A stretch of DNA of 64,000 bases, taken from Couchioplanes caeruleus. GTDB taxonomy: Bacteria; Actinomycetota; Actinomycetes; Mycobacteriales; Micromonosporaceae. The stretch lies in assembly GCF_023499255.1 (NCBI RefSeq), contig NZ_CP092183.1:8304501-8368500 (forward strand), in the 5' to 3' direction. The notes beneath the pieces are model-generated. The model was not told where the DNA came from, made no database searches, and was given only the letters and a program-made list of their open reading frames with translations. This document shows positions 8,202-16,395 of the stretch, in pieces. How positions within the stretch are numbered: the stretch's first letter is position 1; each line of letters starts with the position of its first letter. Both the position numbers and the translations under genes were made by a program.

Positions 8202-10103
8202 TTGACCACTTTCGCTGATCCCAGCACGTTCCCGTCCGTCTTCGAAGCACCCGCTTCCAGCACGTCCCCCGAGGAGCCGCAGGCTCCCGCCGCCGACCCG
8301 GCGGACACCACCGCGGCCCTCGCCGCGGACCCGGCGATCACCACCGCCGAGACCCCCGCCGCCGACCCGACGACCGCCGAGGTGGAGATCGTGGAGGCGA
8401 CCAAGAGCTTCGCCGACCTGGGCCTCGCCCCGGAGCTGGTCCGCGTGCTCAGCCGCGAGGGCATCACCACCCCGTTCGAGATTCAGGCCGCGACGATGCC
8501 CGACGCCCTGGCCGGCCGTGACGTGCTCGGCCGAGGGCAGACCGGCTCCGGCAAGACCCTGGCGTTCGGCCTCCCGCTGCTGACCCGGGTCGCCCAGGGC
8601 GGCCGCGCGCTGCCGCACCGGCCGAAGGCGCTCATCCTCGTCCCCACCCGCGAGCTGGCGATGCAGGTCGCCGACGCGCTCATGCCGCTCGGCCGCTCGG
8701 TCGGCGTGTTCCTCAAGACCGCCGTCGGCGGGGTGCCGTACGACCGGCAGATGGACGCGCTGCGCCGCGGCGTCGAGGTGATCGTCGCCACGCCGGGCCG
8801 CCTGGGCGACCTGATCGAGCGTGGCGCCTGCAAGCTCGACGACGTCGAGGTCACCGTCCTCGACGAGGCCGACCAGATGGCCGACATGGGCTTCCTGCCC
8901 GAGGTCACCGAGCTGCTGGCGAAGACCCCGGCGGACGCGCAGCGCCTGCTGTTCTCCGCCACCCTCGACGGCGACGTCGACACGCTGGTCAAGCGGTTCA
9001 TGAACGACCCGGTCACGCACTCCACGGCTCCGGCCGAGGCGAGCGTGTCCACCATGGACCACCACCTGCTGCTGATCCCGCCGCACGACAAGTTCCCGAT
9101 CACCGCGTCGATCGCCAACCGCGCGGGCAAGACGATCGTCTTCGCCCGTACGCAGATGGGCGTGGACCGGCTGGTCGAGCAGCTCGCGGCGGTGGGTGTG
9201 CGCGCCGGCGCCCTGCACGGCGGCAAGACCCAGCGGGTACGCACCCGCACGCTGGCCGAGTTCAAGGAAGGCCGCACGAACGTGCTGGTCGCCACCGACG
9301 TCGCCGCCCGCGGCATCCACGTCGACGGCATCTCGCTGGTCGTGCACGTCGACCCGCCCAAGGACCCCAAGGACTACCTGCACCGCGCCGGCCGTACGGC
9401 CCGGGCGGGCGAGTCGGGTGCCGTGGTCACGCTGGTCCTGCCCAAGCAGCGCCGCAGCACCCAGGCGATGATGCAGAAGGCGGGCGTCTTCCCCAACGAG
9501 GTCCGCGTCCGTCTCGGCGACGAGCAGCTGGCCGAGGTCACCGGTGCCCGCGAGCCCAGCGGCATCCCGGTGAAGGCCGAGCCGGAGCCCCGCGAGCGCG
9601 GTGACCGTCCCCGCCGCTTCGGCGACCGTCCGCAGCGCAGTGGCTACGGCGACCGTCCGCGCGGCAGCTACGGCGACCGCCCGCGCGGCGAGCGTTCGTT
9701 CGGCGACCGCGACCGTTCGTTCGGCGACCGGCCCCGCGGCGAGCGCTCCTTCGGGGGCGACCGCGACCGCAGCTACAGTGACCGGCCCCGCACCGACCGG
9801 CCCGCCAGCGGCGAGCGCTCCTTCGGCGGCGACCGCGACCGCAGCTACAGTGACCGGCCCCGCACCGACCGGCCCGCCAGCGGCGAGCGCTCCTTCGGCG
9901 GCGACCGCGACCGCAGCTACGGCGACCGGCCCCGCACCGACCGGCCCGCCGGCGGCGAGCGTTCCTTCGGCGGCGACCGCGACCGTCCGGCGGCCCGGAA
10001 CTACGGCGACCGGACCGGTGGGTTCCGCCGCGACGGTGGCCGCAACGACCGCCGCGAGACCGGTGGCCGCTACCAGACGGGCCGTCCCACCCCGATCCAC
10101 TGA
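8202..10103 (+). CDS. DEAD-box ATP-dependent RNA helicase with Arg/Asp repeat tail
   Basis: An ATP-dependent RNA helicase for RNA unwinding in ribosome assembly, decay or cold response. Of 633 residues, the N-terminal 65 are Ala/Pro-rich. The Q motif (FADLGL...PFEIQ) is followed by Walker A GQTGSGKT (K118), PTRELAMQ, DEAD (D221-D224), the SAT motif and the final HRAGRTARAG. The C-terminal 160 residues are basic/acidic repeats (GERSFGGDRDRSYSDRPRTD), probably a flexible RNA-binding tail. I choose the TTG at 8202: GAGAGG precedes it by 5 bases and it opens the conserved sequence MTTFADPSTFPS; the upstream in-frame ATG at 8178 has no ribosome site. A strong terminator follows. Confidence 0.94.
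   Translation: MTTFADPSTFPSVFEAPASSTSPEEPQAPAADPADTTAALAADPAITTAETPAADPTTAEVEIVEATKSFADLGLAPELVRVLSREGITTPFEIQAATMPDALAGRDVLGRGQTGSGKTLAFGLPLLTRVAQGGRALPHRPKALILVPTRELAMQVADALMPLGRSVGVFLKTAVGGVPYDRQMDALRRGVEVIVATPGRLGDLIERGACKLDDVEVTVLDEADQMADMGFLPEVTELLAKTPADAQRLLFSATLDGDVDTLVKRFMNDPVTHSTAPAEASVSTMDHHLLLIPPHDKFPITASIANRAGKTIVFARTQMGVDRLVEQLAAVGVRAGALHGGKTQRVRTRTLAEFKEGRTNVLVATDVAARGIHVDGISLVVHVDPPKDPKDYLHRAGRTARAGESGAVVTLVLPKQRRSTQAMMQKAGVFPNEVRVRLGDEQLAEVTGAREPSGIPVKAEPEPRERGDRPRRFGDRPQRSGYGDRPRGSYGDRPRGERSFGDRDRSFGDRPRGERSFGGDRDRSYSDRPRTDRPASGERSFGGDRDRSYSDRPRTDRPASGERSFGGDRDRSYGDRPRTDRPAGGERSFGGDRDRPAARNYGDRTGGFRRDGGRNDRRETGGRYQTGRPTPIH
9738..9990 (+). repeat. 72-bp tandem repeats in the helicase C-terminus
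   Basis: Units start at 9738, 9810, 9882 and 9954, exactly 72 bp apart; the fourth is partial. Each encodes GERSFGGDRDRSYSDRPRTD plus four residues. The near identity at DNA level implies recent copy-number change in the RNA-binding tail. Confidence 0.88.
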
Positions 10104-10125
10104 TCCACTGATCCACTGATCCACG
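10094..10125 (+). repeat. Four 8-bp repeats (GATCCACT) spanning the helicase stop codon
   Basis: GATCCACT occurs three times and GATCCACG once, in tandem. The stop codon TGA is formed at the junction of the first two units (10101-10103). Gain or loss of units after the first would leave the stop codon in place. Confidence 0.85.
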
Positions 10126-10158
10126 AAGAGGCCCCCGGCAGACGCCGGGGGCCTCTTT
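10126..10158 (+). terminator. Rho-independent terminator after the helicase gene
   Basis: A perfect 14-bp stem (AAGAGGCCCCCGGC at 10126-10139 with its complement at 10144-10157), a four-base AGAC loop and a short T run form a strong hairpin 22 bp after the helicase stop codon. It separates the helicase from the next gene. Confidence 0.85.
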
Positions 10159-10193
10159 GCATGCCGGGAGGCGGCCCGGGTATGAAGGGTCGC

Positions 10194-10817
10194 ATGTCCG
10201 TTCCGCCTGGCTCGCTGTTCTGGGAGCGCCGTGACACGACCGGCGCCGAGCATGCCGTGGTCGACGTGAGCGCCGGGCTGGTCGCCCGGGGCACCGCGCT
10301 CGCCGTGGACCCGATCGCGTACACCGCGCGGTACGAGGTGCGTACCGACGCCTCGTGGGTGACCACCTCGGTGGAGGTGAGCGCCGAGGGGGCCGGGTGG
10401 GGTCGTACGCTGCGGCTGCAGGCGGACGGCGGGGCGTGGCGGGCGACGACGTCCGAGCACGGCGACCTGGACGCCGCCCTGACCGCCGCGGGGCACGCCG
10501 GCGCGGGGCTGCCCGGTGCGGAGGACGCCGATCTGCTGCTGGGGGCGTACGACGTCGACCTGACCGGCTCGCCGCTGACGAACACGCTGCCGATCCGGCG
10601 GCTGGGCCTGCTCAAGGCCGAGCCCGGGGTGGCGCACCGGGTCAGCGTGGCCTGGGTGCTGCTCCCCAGTCTCGAGGTGGTCCAGGCGGACCAGATCTAC
10701 ACCGCGCTGGGCGACGGGAAGGTGCGCTACGCGAACGAGACGTTCAGCGCGGACCTGACCGTCGACGACGAGGGCTTCGTGCGCGACTACCCCGGCCTGG
10801 CCGTCCGCAGGGGGTAA
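10194..10817 (+). CDS. Putative glycolipid-binding family protein
   Basis: A 207-residue cytosolic protein resembling the putative glycolipid-binding family (COG3554-like): SLFWERRDTTGAEHAVVDV at the N-terminus, YEVRTDASWVTTSVEV in the middle, and LPIRRLGL followed by a VAWVLLPSLEVVQADQIYT segment typical of this beta-rich family. No signal peptide or catalytic motif is visible. I prefer the ATG at 10194 because family members begin just before the SLFWE motif; in-frame ATGs at 10161 and 10182 are possible. Its stop lies 5 bp from the convergent metalloprotease gene. Confidence 0.72.
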   Translation: MSVPPGSLFWERRDTTGAEHAVVDVSAGLVARGTALAVDPIAYTARYEVRTDASWVTTSVEVSAEGAGWGRTLRLQADGGAWRATTSEHGDLDAALTAAGHAGAGLPGAEDADLLLGAYDVDLTGSPLTNTLPIRRLGLLKAEPGVAHRVSVAWVLLPSLEVVQADQIYTALGDGKVRYANETFSADLTVDDEGFVRDYPGLAVRRG

Positions 10818-10822
10818 GCGGG

Positions 10823-12265
10823 TCAGGCGCGGTCGCGGATGTACGCGATGCACGCCTTGTCGACCGCCGCGAACGGCTTGCCGAACGCCTCGCTGGAGGC
10901 GGAGTCCAGGTCGCGGTCTTCGCGCAGGTGGAGCCGGACGAAGGTGAACAGGGCGCGCTGGCCGTACTTCTTCGCCATGCAGTCCGCCGAGAAGTGGCCG
11001 AAGCCGTAGAAGGCGTCCCCGTCCCGGAGGCGGGCCTGGGCCTTCAACGGGTCGACGGCCATGGACTTCGGGCGCCCGCTGCCGTTGACGAGGCTCCGGA
11101 CCGCGGGGCGGCGCCAGCTCGCAGTGGCCGGCCGCGGATACCAGCCGATGTACTCGGCGATGCCCTCCTTGAGCCACATGTCGCTCTCGACCCAGGTGCG
11201 CCGGTGCACGTTGCCGACCGTCACGACGTGGCCCAGCTCGTGCTGCACCGTGGTGGCGAGGAACTCCCTGTCGTCCTTCAGCTCGGCCATGTTGAGGACC
11301 ACGTCGGTGCCGGCCTCGTTGCGCGGGAAGGCGTACGCGACGATCCACTTGTCGGTGATGCCGCCGTACCAGCTCTTCCACTGCTTGGCGCCGGCCAGGT
11401 AGACGCGGTAGCGCTGCTGCGGGTTGCCGACCAGGGCGGCGAAGCGGTCGTTGACGACGGCGGCGCGCTCGGCGACCGGCAGGAGCCGCCGGAAGTACTT
11501 CTTCTCGCTCGGAGCGCCGATCAGGGTGACGCGCTTGCCGGCGACGGTGACGAGCTCACCGGACGCCCAGGGCGCGCGGTATTTGTCGGCCGTGGGCTTC
11601 CGGGGAGCCAGCGAGGTGATCAGCCACTCGCCCTTGCTGTGCTTGAGCGTGAGCTCCTGCGCCACAGACGGCGGCCCGTCCGAGACCGCGCTCTTCTCCT
11701 TGACGCAGGTGTCGCCGGCGAAGCAGTACGCGACGTCCGCACCGATCTTGAGGCTGCCGGACCGGTCGGGGCGTACGTCGCGGACGTACGTCCGGTAGTC
11801 GAAGTGGCTGACGCCGAGCACGCGCAGCGACCGGTACATCGCGCGGTAGCGGTCCCGCAGGTTGCGCCTGGCGGGGTCGACCGCGGCCAGCCAGACCTTC
11901 TCGTCGCCGCGGAGCAGGGCCTCCGCCTGCGTCTTGAGCGCCGCATTCACCTGCTCGAACGGCGTGAGCGGCAGACTCCGGCGGTCCTCGGCGGCCGCCT
12001 CGGCCCGGGAGTCGAGCGGATCGCGGTTGGCGACGTACACCGCACCGGCGCCGAGGAACAGGGCGACGATCAGGGCGAGGGAGCCGCCGAACAGCAGACC
12101 CTTGCCGAGGGCACGCCGCGGCGGGGCGACGATCGGGGACGGAAGCCCGGGAGGAAGCGAATCCCACGGGTGCGGGGCGCGCGGGGCGGGAACGAAAGGG
12201 GCAGCCTGGGTCGGGAGCCCGGCGGGCGGGATGGTCACGTCGTCGCCGTCGGGCACGGGACTCAT
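10823..12265 (-). CDS. Membrane-anchored gluzincin-type zinc metallopeptidase
   Basis: A 480-residue protein with a proline-rich cytoplasmic N-terminus, one membrane helix (about residues 52-74) and a large extracellular part. The zinc motif HELGH (H342, E343, H346) and a downstream [10 protein letters not shown], which could supply the third ligand, place it among peptidase MA-like (DUF/PF13485-type) metalloproteases. A domain of about 150 residues between helix and protease resembles an NTF2-like fold, though I am unsure. Its ATG overlaps the stop of the upstream cysteine desulfhydrase gene as ATGA, with AAGG immediately before, so translation is probably coupled. Substrate unknown. Confidence 0.82.
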   Translation of the reverse strand: MSPVPDGDDVTIPPAGLPTQAAPFVPAPRAPHPWDSLPPGLPSPIVAPPRRALGKGLLFGGSLALIVALFLGAGAVYVANRDPLDSRAEAAAEDRRSLPLTPFEQVNAALKTQAEALLRGDEKVWLAAVDPARRNLRDRYRAMYRSLRVLGVSHFDYRTYVRDVRPDRSGSLKIGADVAYCFAGDTCVKEKSAVSDGPPSVAQELTLKHSKGEWLITSLAPRKPTADKYRAPWASGELVTVAGKRVTLIGAPSEKKYFRRLLPVAERAAVVNDRFAALVGNPQQRYRVYLAGAKQWKSWYGGITDKWIVAYAFPRNEAGTDVVLNMAELKDDREFLATTVQHELGHVVTVGNVHRRTWVESDMWLKEGIAEYIGWYPRPATASWRRPAVRSLVNGSGRPKSMAVDPLKAQARLRDGDAFYGFGHFSADCMAKKYGQRALFTFVRLHLREDRDLDSASSEAFGKPFAAVDKACIAYIRDRA

Positions 12266-13392
12266 CCTTGCAGGTCGGACGCCCCCGCGTCGCCCCCTTC
12301 CCGCGGCGGACGCCACGGCCCGCCGGCCAGGAACGCATCGATGCAGGCCAGCGGCGCGTCCAGGGACAGGCCCTGCGCTGCGACCCACCGGTCGGAGTAG
12401 TACGTGTCGGCGTACCGCTCGCCGCCGTCGCAGATGAGCGTCACCACCGAGCCCGTGCGGCCCGCCTCGCGCATCTCGGCTATCAGCGCGAAAGCGCCCC
12501 ACAGGTTCGTACCCGTGGATCCGCCGACCCGGCGCCCCAGCACGGCCGAACCGGCCCGCATGGCCGCCAGCGACGCGGCGTCCGGCACCGGGATCATGCG
12601 GTCCACGACCGCGGGCTGGAACGACGGCTCCACCCGGGGCCGGCCGATGCCCTCGATGCGCGAGCCGCGGCCGGTGCAGACCTCCCAGTCCTGGTTCACG
12701 TACGCGGGCCAGAACGCCGATCCCTCCGGGTCGACGACGCACAGCCGCGTGGGAAACCGCCGGTAGCGGGCGTACCGGCCGATCGTGGCGCTGGTGCCGC
12801 CGGTTCCCGCGCCGACCACGATCCAGGCCGGCACGGGGTGCCGTTCCAGCCCAAGCTGGGCGTAGATCGACTCGGCGATGTTGTTGTTGCCGCGCCAGTC
12901 GGTGGCCCGCTCGGCATGGGTGAACTGGTCCATGAAGTGCCCGCCGAGGCCGGCAGCGAGCGTACGGGCGGCCGCCACCACGGTCGTCGGGTCGTCGACG
13001 AGGTGGCATTTGCCGCCCTGGAACTCGATCAGCGAGATCTTCTCCGGCGACGTGCTCGCCGGCATGACCGCGATGAACTCCAGCCCGAGCATCCGGGCGA
13101 AGTACGCCTCGCTGACCGCGGTGGAGCCGGAGGACGCCTCGACGACCGGGGTGTCCGGGCCGATCCAGCCGTTGCAGAGGGCGTACAGGAAAAGGGAGCG
13201 GGCCAGGCGGTGCTTGAGCGACCCGGTGGGGTGTGAGGACTCGTCCTTGAGGTAGAGGTCGATGCCCCAGGACGGCGGGAGCGGGAACGGCAGCAGGTGG
13301 GTGTCGGCCGAGCGGTTGGCGTCGGCCTCCACGAGCGAGATGGCGTCGCTCATCCACTGCCGGCGGGCCGGGTCACAGCGCTCGAGATGCAC
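12262..13392 (-). CDS. PLP-dependent L-cysteine desulfhydrase (Cds1-like)
   Basis: A fold-type II PLP enzyme of 376 residues in the cysteine synthase superfamily. The sequence [13 protein letters not shown] and [20 protein letters not shown] closely resembles what I recall of mycobacterial Cds1, which breaks cysteine into pyruvate, H2S and ammonia. K60 in GSLKHRLA is the expected Schiff-base lysine; [10 protein letters not shown] binds the substrate carboxylate and GAGTGGT the cofactor phosphate. The GTG start at 13392 follows GGTAGG by 8 bases and lies 5 bp after the Lrp-type gene. The upstream regulator suggests cysteine-responsive control. O-acetylserine sulfhydrylase activity is a less likely alternative. 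Confidence 0.85.
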   Translation of the reverse strand: MHLERCDPARRQWMSDAISLVEADANRSADTHLLPFPLPPSWGIDLYLKDESSHPTGSLKHRLARSLFLYALCNGWIGPDTPVVEASSGSTAVSEAYFARMLGLEFIAVMPASTSPEKISLIEFQGGKCHLVDDPTTVVAAARTLAAGLGGHFMDQFTHAERATDWRGNNNIAESIYAQLGLERHPVPAWIVVGAGTGGTSATIGRYARYRRFPTRLCVVDPEGSAFWPAYVNQDWEVCTGRGSRIEGIGRPRVEPSFQPAVVDRMIPVPDAASLAAMRAGSAVLGRRVGGSTGTNLWGAFALIAEMREAGRTGSVVTLICDGGERYADTYYSDRWVAAQGLSLDAPLACIDAFLAGGPWRPPREGGDAGASDLQG

Positions 13393-13397
13393 CCTGA

Positions 13398-13859
13398 TCA
13401 ACCTACCGCCGGGTCGCGACCGGGCTGGGGCCGGTTCTCCCATTTCGTGGAGAGCGCGATCGCCGTCCGTGTCGACGCGACCCCGGGCGTGCGGTTGATC
13501 CGGACGATCAGCTGCTCGAGCTCCGCGATCGTGCCCACCCGGACGGTCAGCTGGTACGACTCGACGCCGGCCATGAAGTAGCAGGACTCGATCTCGGGCA
13601 TGACCCGCAGCGCGGCGAGCACGTCGTCGGTGTCGGCGCCGGAGTCCTCGATGATGCCGATGAGCGCGGTGACGCCCAGCCCGATCGCCTCGGGCTCGAC
13701 CTCGGCCCGGTAGCCGCGGACCGTCCCCGCCGCCTCCAGCTTGCCGACCCGCTCGTGCACGGCCGGGGCGGACAGGCCCACCTGGCGGGCGAGCTCGGCG
13801 TACGACGAACGGGCGTTGTCGCGCAGCAGGTCGATGAGGCGCAGGTCGATGGCGTCCAT
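13398..13859 (-). CDS. Lrp/AsnC-family transcriptional regulator
   Basis: A 153-residue Lrp-type regulator: winged helix-turn-helix at residues 3-60 ([20 protein letters not shown], then [16 protein letters not shown]) and a RAM ligand-binding domain at 70-145 ([12 protein letters not shown]...[16 protein letters not shown]). It is the first gene of an operon with a cysteine desulfhydrase. Lrp-type activators called DecR/CyuR control cysteine desulfidases in enterobacteria, so cysteine sensing is a reasonable inference. Divergent from bldC. Confidence 0.92.
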   Translation of the reverse strand: MDAIDLRLIDLLRDNARSSYAELARQVGLSAPAVHERVGKLEAAGTVRGYRAEVEPEAIGLGVTALIGIIEDSGADTDDVLAALRVMPEIESCYFMAGVESYQLTVRVGTIAELEQLIVRINRTPGVASTRTAIALSTKWENRPQPGRDPAVG

Positions 13860-14081
13860 GGCTTCAGAGGTTAGTGCGGCCCGTCCGGGTGGTTCACGCC
13901 CGGTAGCGGGCCGGGAGCGCCCGAGCGCACAAGGATAATGGTCAACGTCGCAATCAGGGCTTTTTCCGCATTTCAGCGACTTGCTGTTTTTCCCGATGCT
14001 CTAATGGCTGTACGTCCCGATCGAGCACGCCGAACACGCACAGTGACCACCGGCGCTCCACAACGACGCAGGGAGAGGGCC

Positions 14082-14357
14082 GTGGACACTGGAGACCGAC
14101 TGCTGACGCCCGGGGAGGTTGCCGCGCTGTTCCGGGTCGACCCCAAAACCGTGACGCGATGGGCGGCCGCCGGACGCATCGGCAGCATCCGTACTCCGGG
14201 TGGACACCGCCGATTCCGTGAGTCGGAGGTGCGGGCGCTGCTCGAGGGCGACGGCGTGGTCGAGGAGATGCGCGAGGACGACGCGGCGAACCGGCCGCGA
14301 AACGCCGGACCGTCGAATCCCGGGGCTGGCTACGGCCCGCCCAACGGGTTGCGCTGA
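14082..14357 (+). CDS. bldC: BldC-like MerR-family developmental regulator
   Basis: A 91-residue DNA-binding protein. LLTPGEVAALFRVDPKTVTRWAAAGRIGSIRTPGGHRRFRE is near identical in pattern to Streptomyces BldC, a small MerR-like protein that binds DNA cooperatively and holds back sporulation. The C-terminal 30 residues after RALLEG are extended compared with BldC and low complexity. The GTG start follows GGGAGAGGG. Its 3' end overlaps the convergent ubiX gene by 28 bp. A weak promoter (CTTGCT, 16 bp, TAATGG at 14002-14007) lies upstream. Confidence 0.88.
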   Translation: MDTGDRLLTPGEVAALFRVDPKTVTRWAAAGRIGSIRTPGGHRRFRESEVRALLEGDGVVEEMREDDAANRPRNAGPSNPGAGYGPPNGLR

Positions 14358-14989
14358 GCCGCTTTGGCGGCACCGCCCAGCTCGCCCCGCCACCTCGTGA
14401 ACAGGTCGTGGGGCACGCCGAGCGCGTCCAGCACCTTGCCCGCCACGAAGTCGACCAGCTGCTGCGCGGTGGCATCCGCCCCCGCGCCGTAGAAGCCGGG
14501 CGAGGCGGGCAGCACGACCGCCCCGGCGTCGTGCAACGCGATCAGGTGCTCGAGGTGGCTGCGGGTCACCGGGGTCTCGCGCGGCACGACGACCGTACGG
14601 CGGCGCTCCTTGAGGTTGACCTCGGCGGCGCGCTGCAGCAGGTCCTTGGACAGGCCGATGGCGATGCCCGCACACGCGGCGGTGCTCGCGGGGACGACGG
14701 CCATGCCACGGGCCGGGTACGAGCCGCTGCTCGGTCCCGCCGCGAGATCACCGGCGGGCCAGTACACGAGGTCCGCGCCGCCGAGGTCGCGGCCCAGCCA
14801 GGCGCCGACGTCGTCCTTCCAGTGCGCGTCGCGGACGGTCGCCCCGGTCTCGTCGAGCAGCGTCAGCCGCGCGGCCCGCGAGATCACCAGGTCCACGGCC
14901 TCACCGGCGTCGAGCAGCGCGCCGATCACGGCCCGGGCGTACGGGGTGCCGGAGGCTCCTGAGACGCCGATGATCCACGGGGTGCGCAT
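14330..14989 (-). CDS. UbiX-family flavin prenyltransferase (menaquinone route)
   Basis: A 219-residue UbiX-type enzyme that prenylates FMN to prenyl-FMN, the cofactor of UbiD decarboxylases. GVSGASGTPYA at residues 8-18 binds FMN, VVPASTAACAGIAIGLSKDLLQRAAEVNLKE and RRTVVVPRETPVTRSHLEHL are family signatures. Its client is very likely the UbiD-like protein encoded at 16.4-17.9 kb. The start at 14989 is set by homology to the GVSGASG N-terminus. The C-terminal RGELGGAAKAAQRNPLGGP extends past the usual end and overlaps bldC on the other strand. Confidence 0.93.
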   Translation of the reverse strand: MRTPWIIGVSGASGTPYARAVIGALLDAGEAVDLVISRAARLTLLDETGATVRDAHWKDDVGAWLGRDLGGADLVYWPAGDLAAGPSSGSYPARGMAVVPASTAACAGIAIGLSKDLLQRAAEVNLKERRRTVVVPRETPVTRSHLEHLIALHDAGAVVLPASPGFYGAGADATAQQLVDFVAGKVLDALGVPHDLFTRWRGELGGAAKAAQRNPLGGP

Positions 14990-15153
14990 GCCCCAAGGAT
15001 GCCTGATCGGCCTGACGGAGGGGGCGGACCGGCTTCGGGCGCGGTCGGTGCATCCGCGCCGGTGGCTGAGACTCCGGCACAGAGATGAGGATGGCGGCAA
15101 GCGGCCGCCGGGGGGCGGGAACGGCAAAACCGGACAGAGCGGAAAAAGGGCAT

Positions 15154-15180
15154 AAAAAAAGGCGGTGTGACCCGCCCTTT
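15154..15180 (-). terminator. Rho-independent terminator of the small-peptide unit
   Basis: On the minus strand AAAGGGCGG, a six-base loop and CCGCCTTT form an 8-bp stem with one bulged G, followed directly by a run of seven T. It begins 14 bases after the stop codon of the 29-residue ORF, closing a transcript that would start near 15417. Confidence 0.85.
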
Positions 15181-15193
15181 CACGCTTGGCTCG

Positions 15194-15283
15194 TCAAAGC
15201 TTCCGTCGACCGAACTCCAGGAGCGCCAGTACGAGGATCATGAAGATCAGCGTGTTGAGGAAGTGCATCTGCTCGGTTGTCAT
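15194..15283 (-). CDS. 29-residue single-pass membrane peptide (unannotated small gene)
   Basis: A 29-residue peptide, MTTEQMHFLNTLIFMILVLA then LLEFGRRKL. It has a short polar N-terminus, one hydrophobic helix of about 16 residues (8-23) and a basic C-terminus, so it should insert N-out/C-in. AGAAGGGG lies 8 bases upstream of the ATG, a near-ideal ribosome site. The gene has its own strong promoter, a folded 134-base leader and a terminator, which argues strongly that it is real. Size and shape recall accessory subunits of membrane complexes (CydX, KdpF and similar), but I see no specific similarity. It lies between ubiX and mqnP. Confidence 0.7.
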   Translation of the reverse strand: MTTEQMHFLNTLIFMILVLALLEFGRRKL

Positions 15284-15417
15284 CTGTGAACCCCTTCTTG
15301 ACGATGATTACGGTGGGGGTGCAGAAACCCCTGGCCTTGCCCGGCGGAGCAGAAGTGCACTCCGACGTCTGGAGCACTCGCGCGCTCCACCGCAACCATC
15401 GTCTGAGCCACAGACAG
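15284..15417 (-). promoter_or_regulatory. Structured 5' leader RNA (candidate riboswitch or translational switch)
   Basis: The bases at 15387-15403 and 15300-15316 form an uninterrupted 17-bp stem in the minus-strand RNA, with 15 Watson-Crick and two G-U pairs. It encloses a 7-bp hairpin with a GCGA (GNRA) tetraloop at 15371-15388, whose last two pairs compete with the long stem, and a second hairpin at 15345-15364. A small 5' hairpin (GTCTG/CAGAC, 15401-15415) also competes with the stem's foot. The ribosome site AAGAAGGGG follows immediately after the stem, and a C-run at 15313-15318 could alternatively pair with its GGGG. This is the layout of a translational switch. I could not match it to a known riboswitch class. 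Confidence 0.6.
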
Positions 15418-15423
15418 CGAGAA

Positions 15424-15452
15424 AACCTACACGATCCTGCGCCTCCGGTCAA
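15424..15452 (-). promoter_or_regulatory. Strong housekeeping-type promoter of the leader RNA/peptide unit
   Basis: On the minus strand TTGACC (15452-15447) and TAGGTT (15429-15424) are separated by exactly 17 bp. This is one of the best promoter matches in the window. The predicted start is near 15417, giving a transcript of about 265 bases that ends at the terminator at 15154. Confidence 0.7.
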
Positions 15453-15498
15453 CCAGACACGAGCGCAACGGTCCCGGCGCTGCGTCGGACCTCAGAGG

Positions 15499-16395
15499 TC
15501 ATAAGAGCACCAGGTCGAGGAGCGCGAAGAGGAACAGCGCGATCCCGACGAAGCCGTTGGCCGTGAAGAACGCCCGGTTGACCTTGGACAGGTCGGTCGG
15601 CGTGACCACGATGTGCTGGTACGCGAACGCCGCCGCGGTCAGCGCGAGCCCGATCCACCAGAGCCAGCCCAGCCCCACGACCTCGCCGAACCAGACGAAG
15701 AGCGCGAACGTCACGATGTGCGTCACGGTGGAGATGTGCAGGGCCGTGCGGACCCCGAAGCGTGCCGGGGTGGAGTGCACGCCGATCCGCCGGTCCACCT
15801 CGACGTCCTGGCAGGCGTAGATGATGTCGAAGCCGCCGATCCAGAGACCCACCGCGACGCCGAGGAGCCAGGCCGGCCCCGAGCCCGCGAACGTCCCGGT
15901 GATCGCCAGCCACGCGCCGACCGGGGCCACCGCCTGCGCCAGCGCGAGGACGTAGTGGGGGAAGTTCGTGAAGCGCTTCGCGTACGGGTAGACGACCAGC
16001 GGAATCACGGCCAGTGGTGACAGCAGCAGGCACAGCGGGTTGAGCAGCCCCGCGGCGAGGAAGAGCACCGCCAGCGAGACGACAGCTCCGGTCCACGCCG
16101 TCCGTACGCTCACCGCGCCGGTGACCAGCTCGCGGTTCTGCGTCCGGGGGTTCTGCGCGTCGATCCGCCGGTCGAGGATGCGGTTGGCCGCCATGGCGAA
16201 CGTCCGGCCGGCGACCATCGCGACGGTGACCAGCAGCAGGTCGAGCCAGTGCACGCCGGTGCCCTCGCGGTCCATCGCGACGGCGGCCGACAGGTACGCG
16301 AACGGCAGCGCGAAGACCGAGTGCTCGATGGCCACCAGCCGCAGGAACGCCTTGACCTTGCCGGGTTGCTCCGGCGCGGGGGCCACCGCCGTCAT
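15499..16395 (-). CDS. mqnP: MqnP, UbiA-family prenyltransferase of menaquinone synthesis
   Basis: A 298-residue polytopic UbiA-family enzyme that attaches the isoprenoid chain to the naphthoquinone precursor in the futalosine pathway. The two Asp-rich motifs are NRILDRRIDAQNPRTQNREL (about residue 67) and DIIYACQDVEVDRRIGVHS (about 190). Eight to nine hydrophobic helices are visible. Its ATG overlaps the UbiD stop codon as ATGA, so the two are translated together. The order UbiD-MqnP-(peptide)-UbiX resembles the Streptomyces SCO4490-SCO4492 block. Confidence 0.93.
   Translation of the reverse strand: MTAVAPAPEQPGKVKAFLRLVAIEHSVFALPFAYLSAAVAMDREGTGVHWLDLLLVTVAMVAGRTFAMAANRILDRRIDAQNPRTQNRELVTGAVSVRTAWTGAVVSLAVLFLAAGLLNPLCLLLSPLAVIPLVVYPYAKRFTNFPHYVLALAQAVAPVGAWLAITGTFAGSGPAWLLGVAVGLWIGGFDIIYACQDVEVDRRIGVHSTPARFGVRTALHISTVTHIVTFALFVWFGEVVGLGWLWWIGLALTAAAFAYQHIVVTPTDLSKVNRAFFTANGFVGIALFLFALLDLVLL

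Noticed and set aside
15280..15399. A 39-codon leader ORF (begins MVAVERASAP, contains HPHRNHR) whose stop overlaps the small-peptide start as ATGA
   Set aside because: There is no ribosome site, its start lies in the paired stem, and the His-rich run can be explained by the stem sequence. I kept the RNA-structure reading but the ORF is worth testing.
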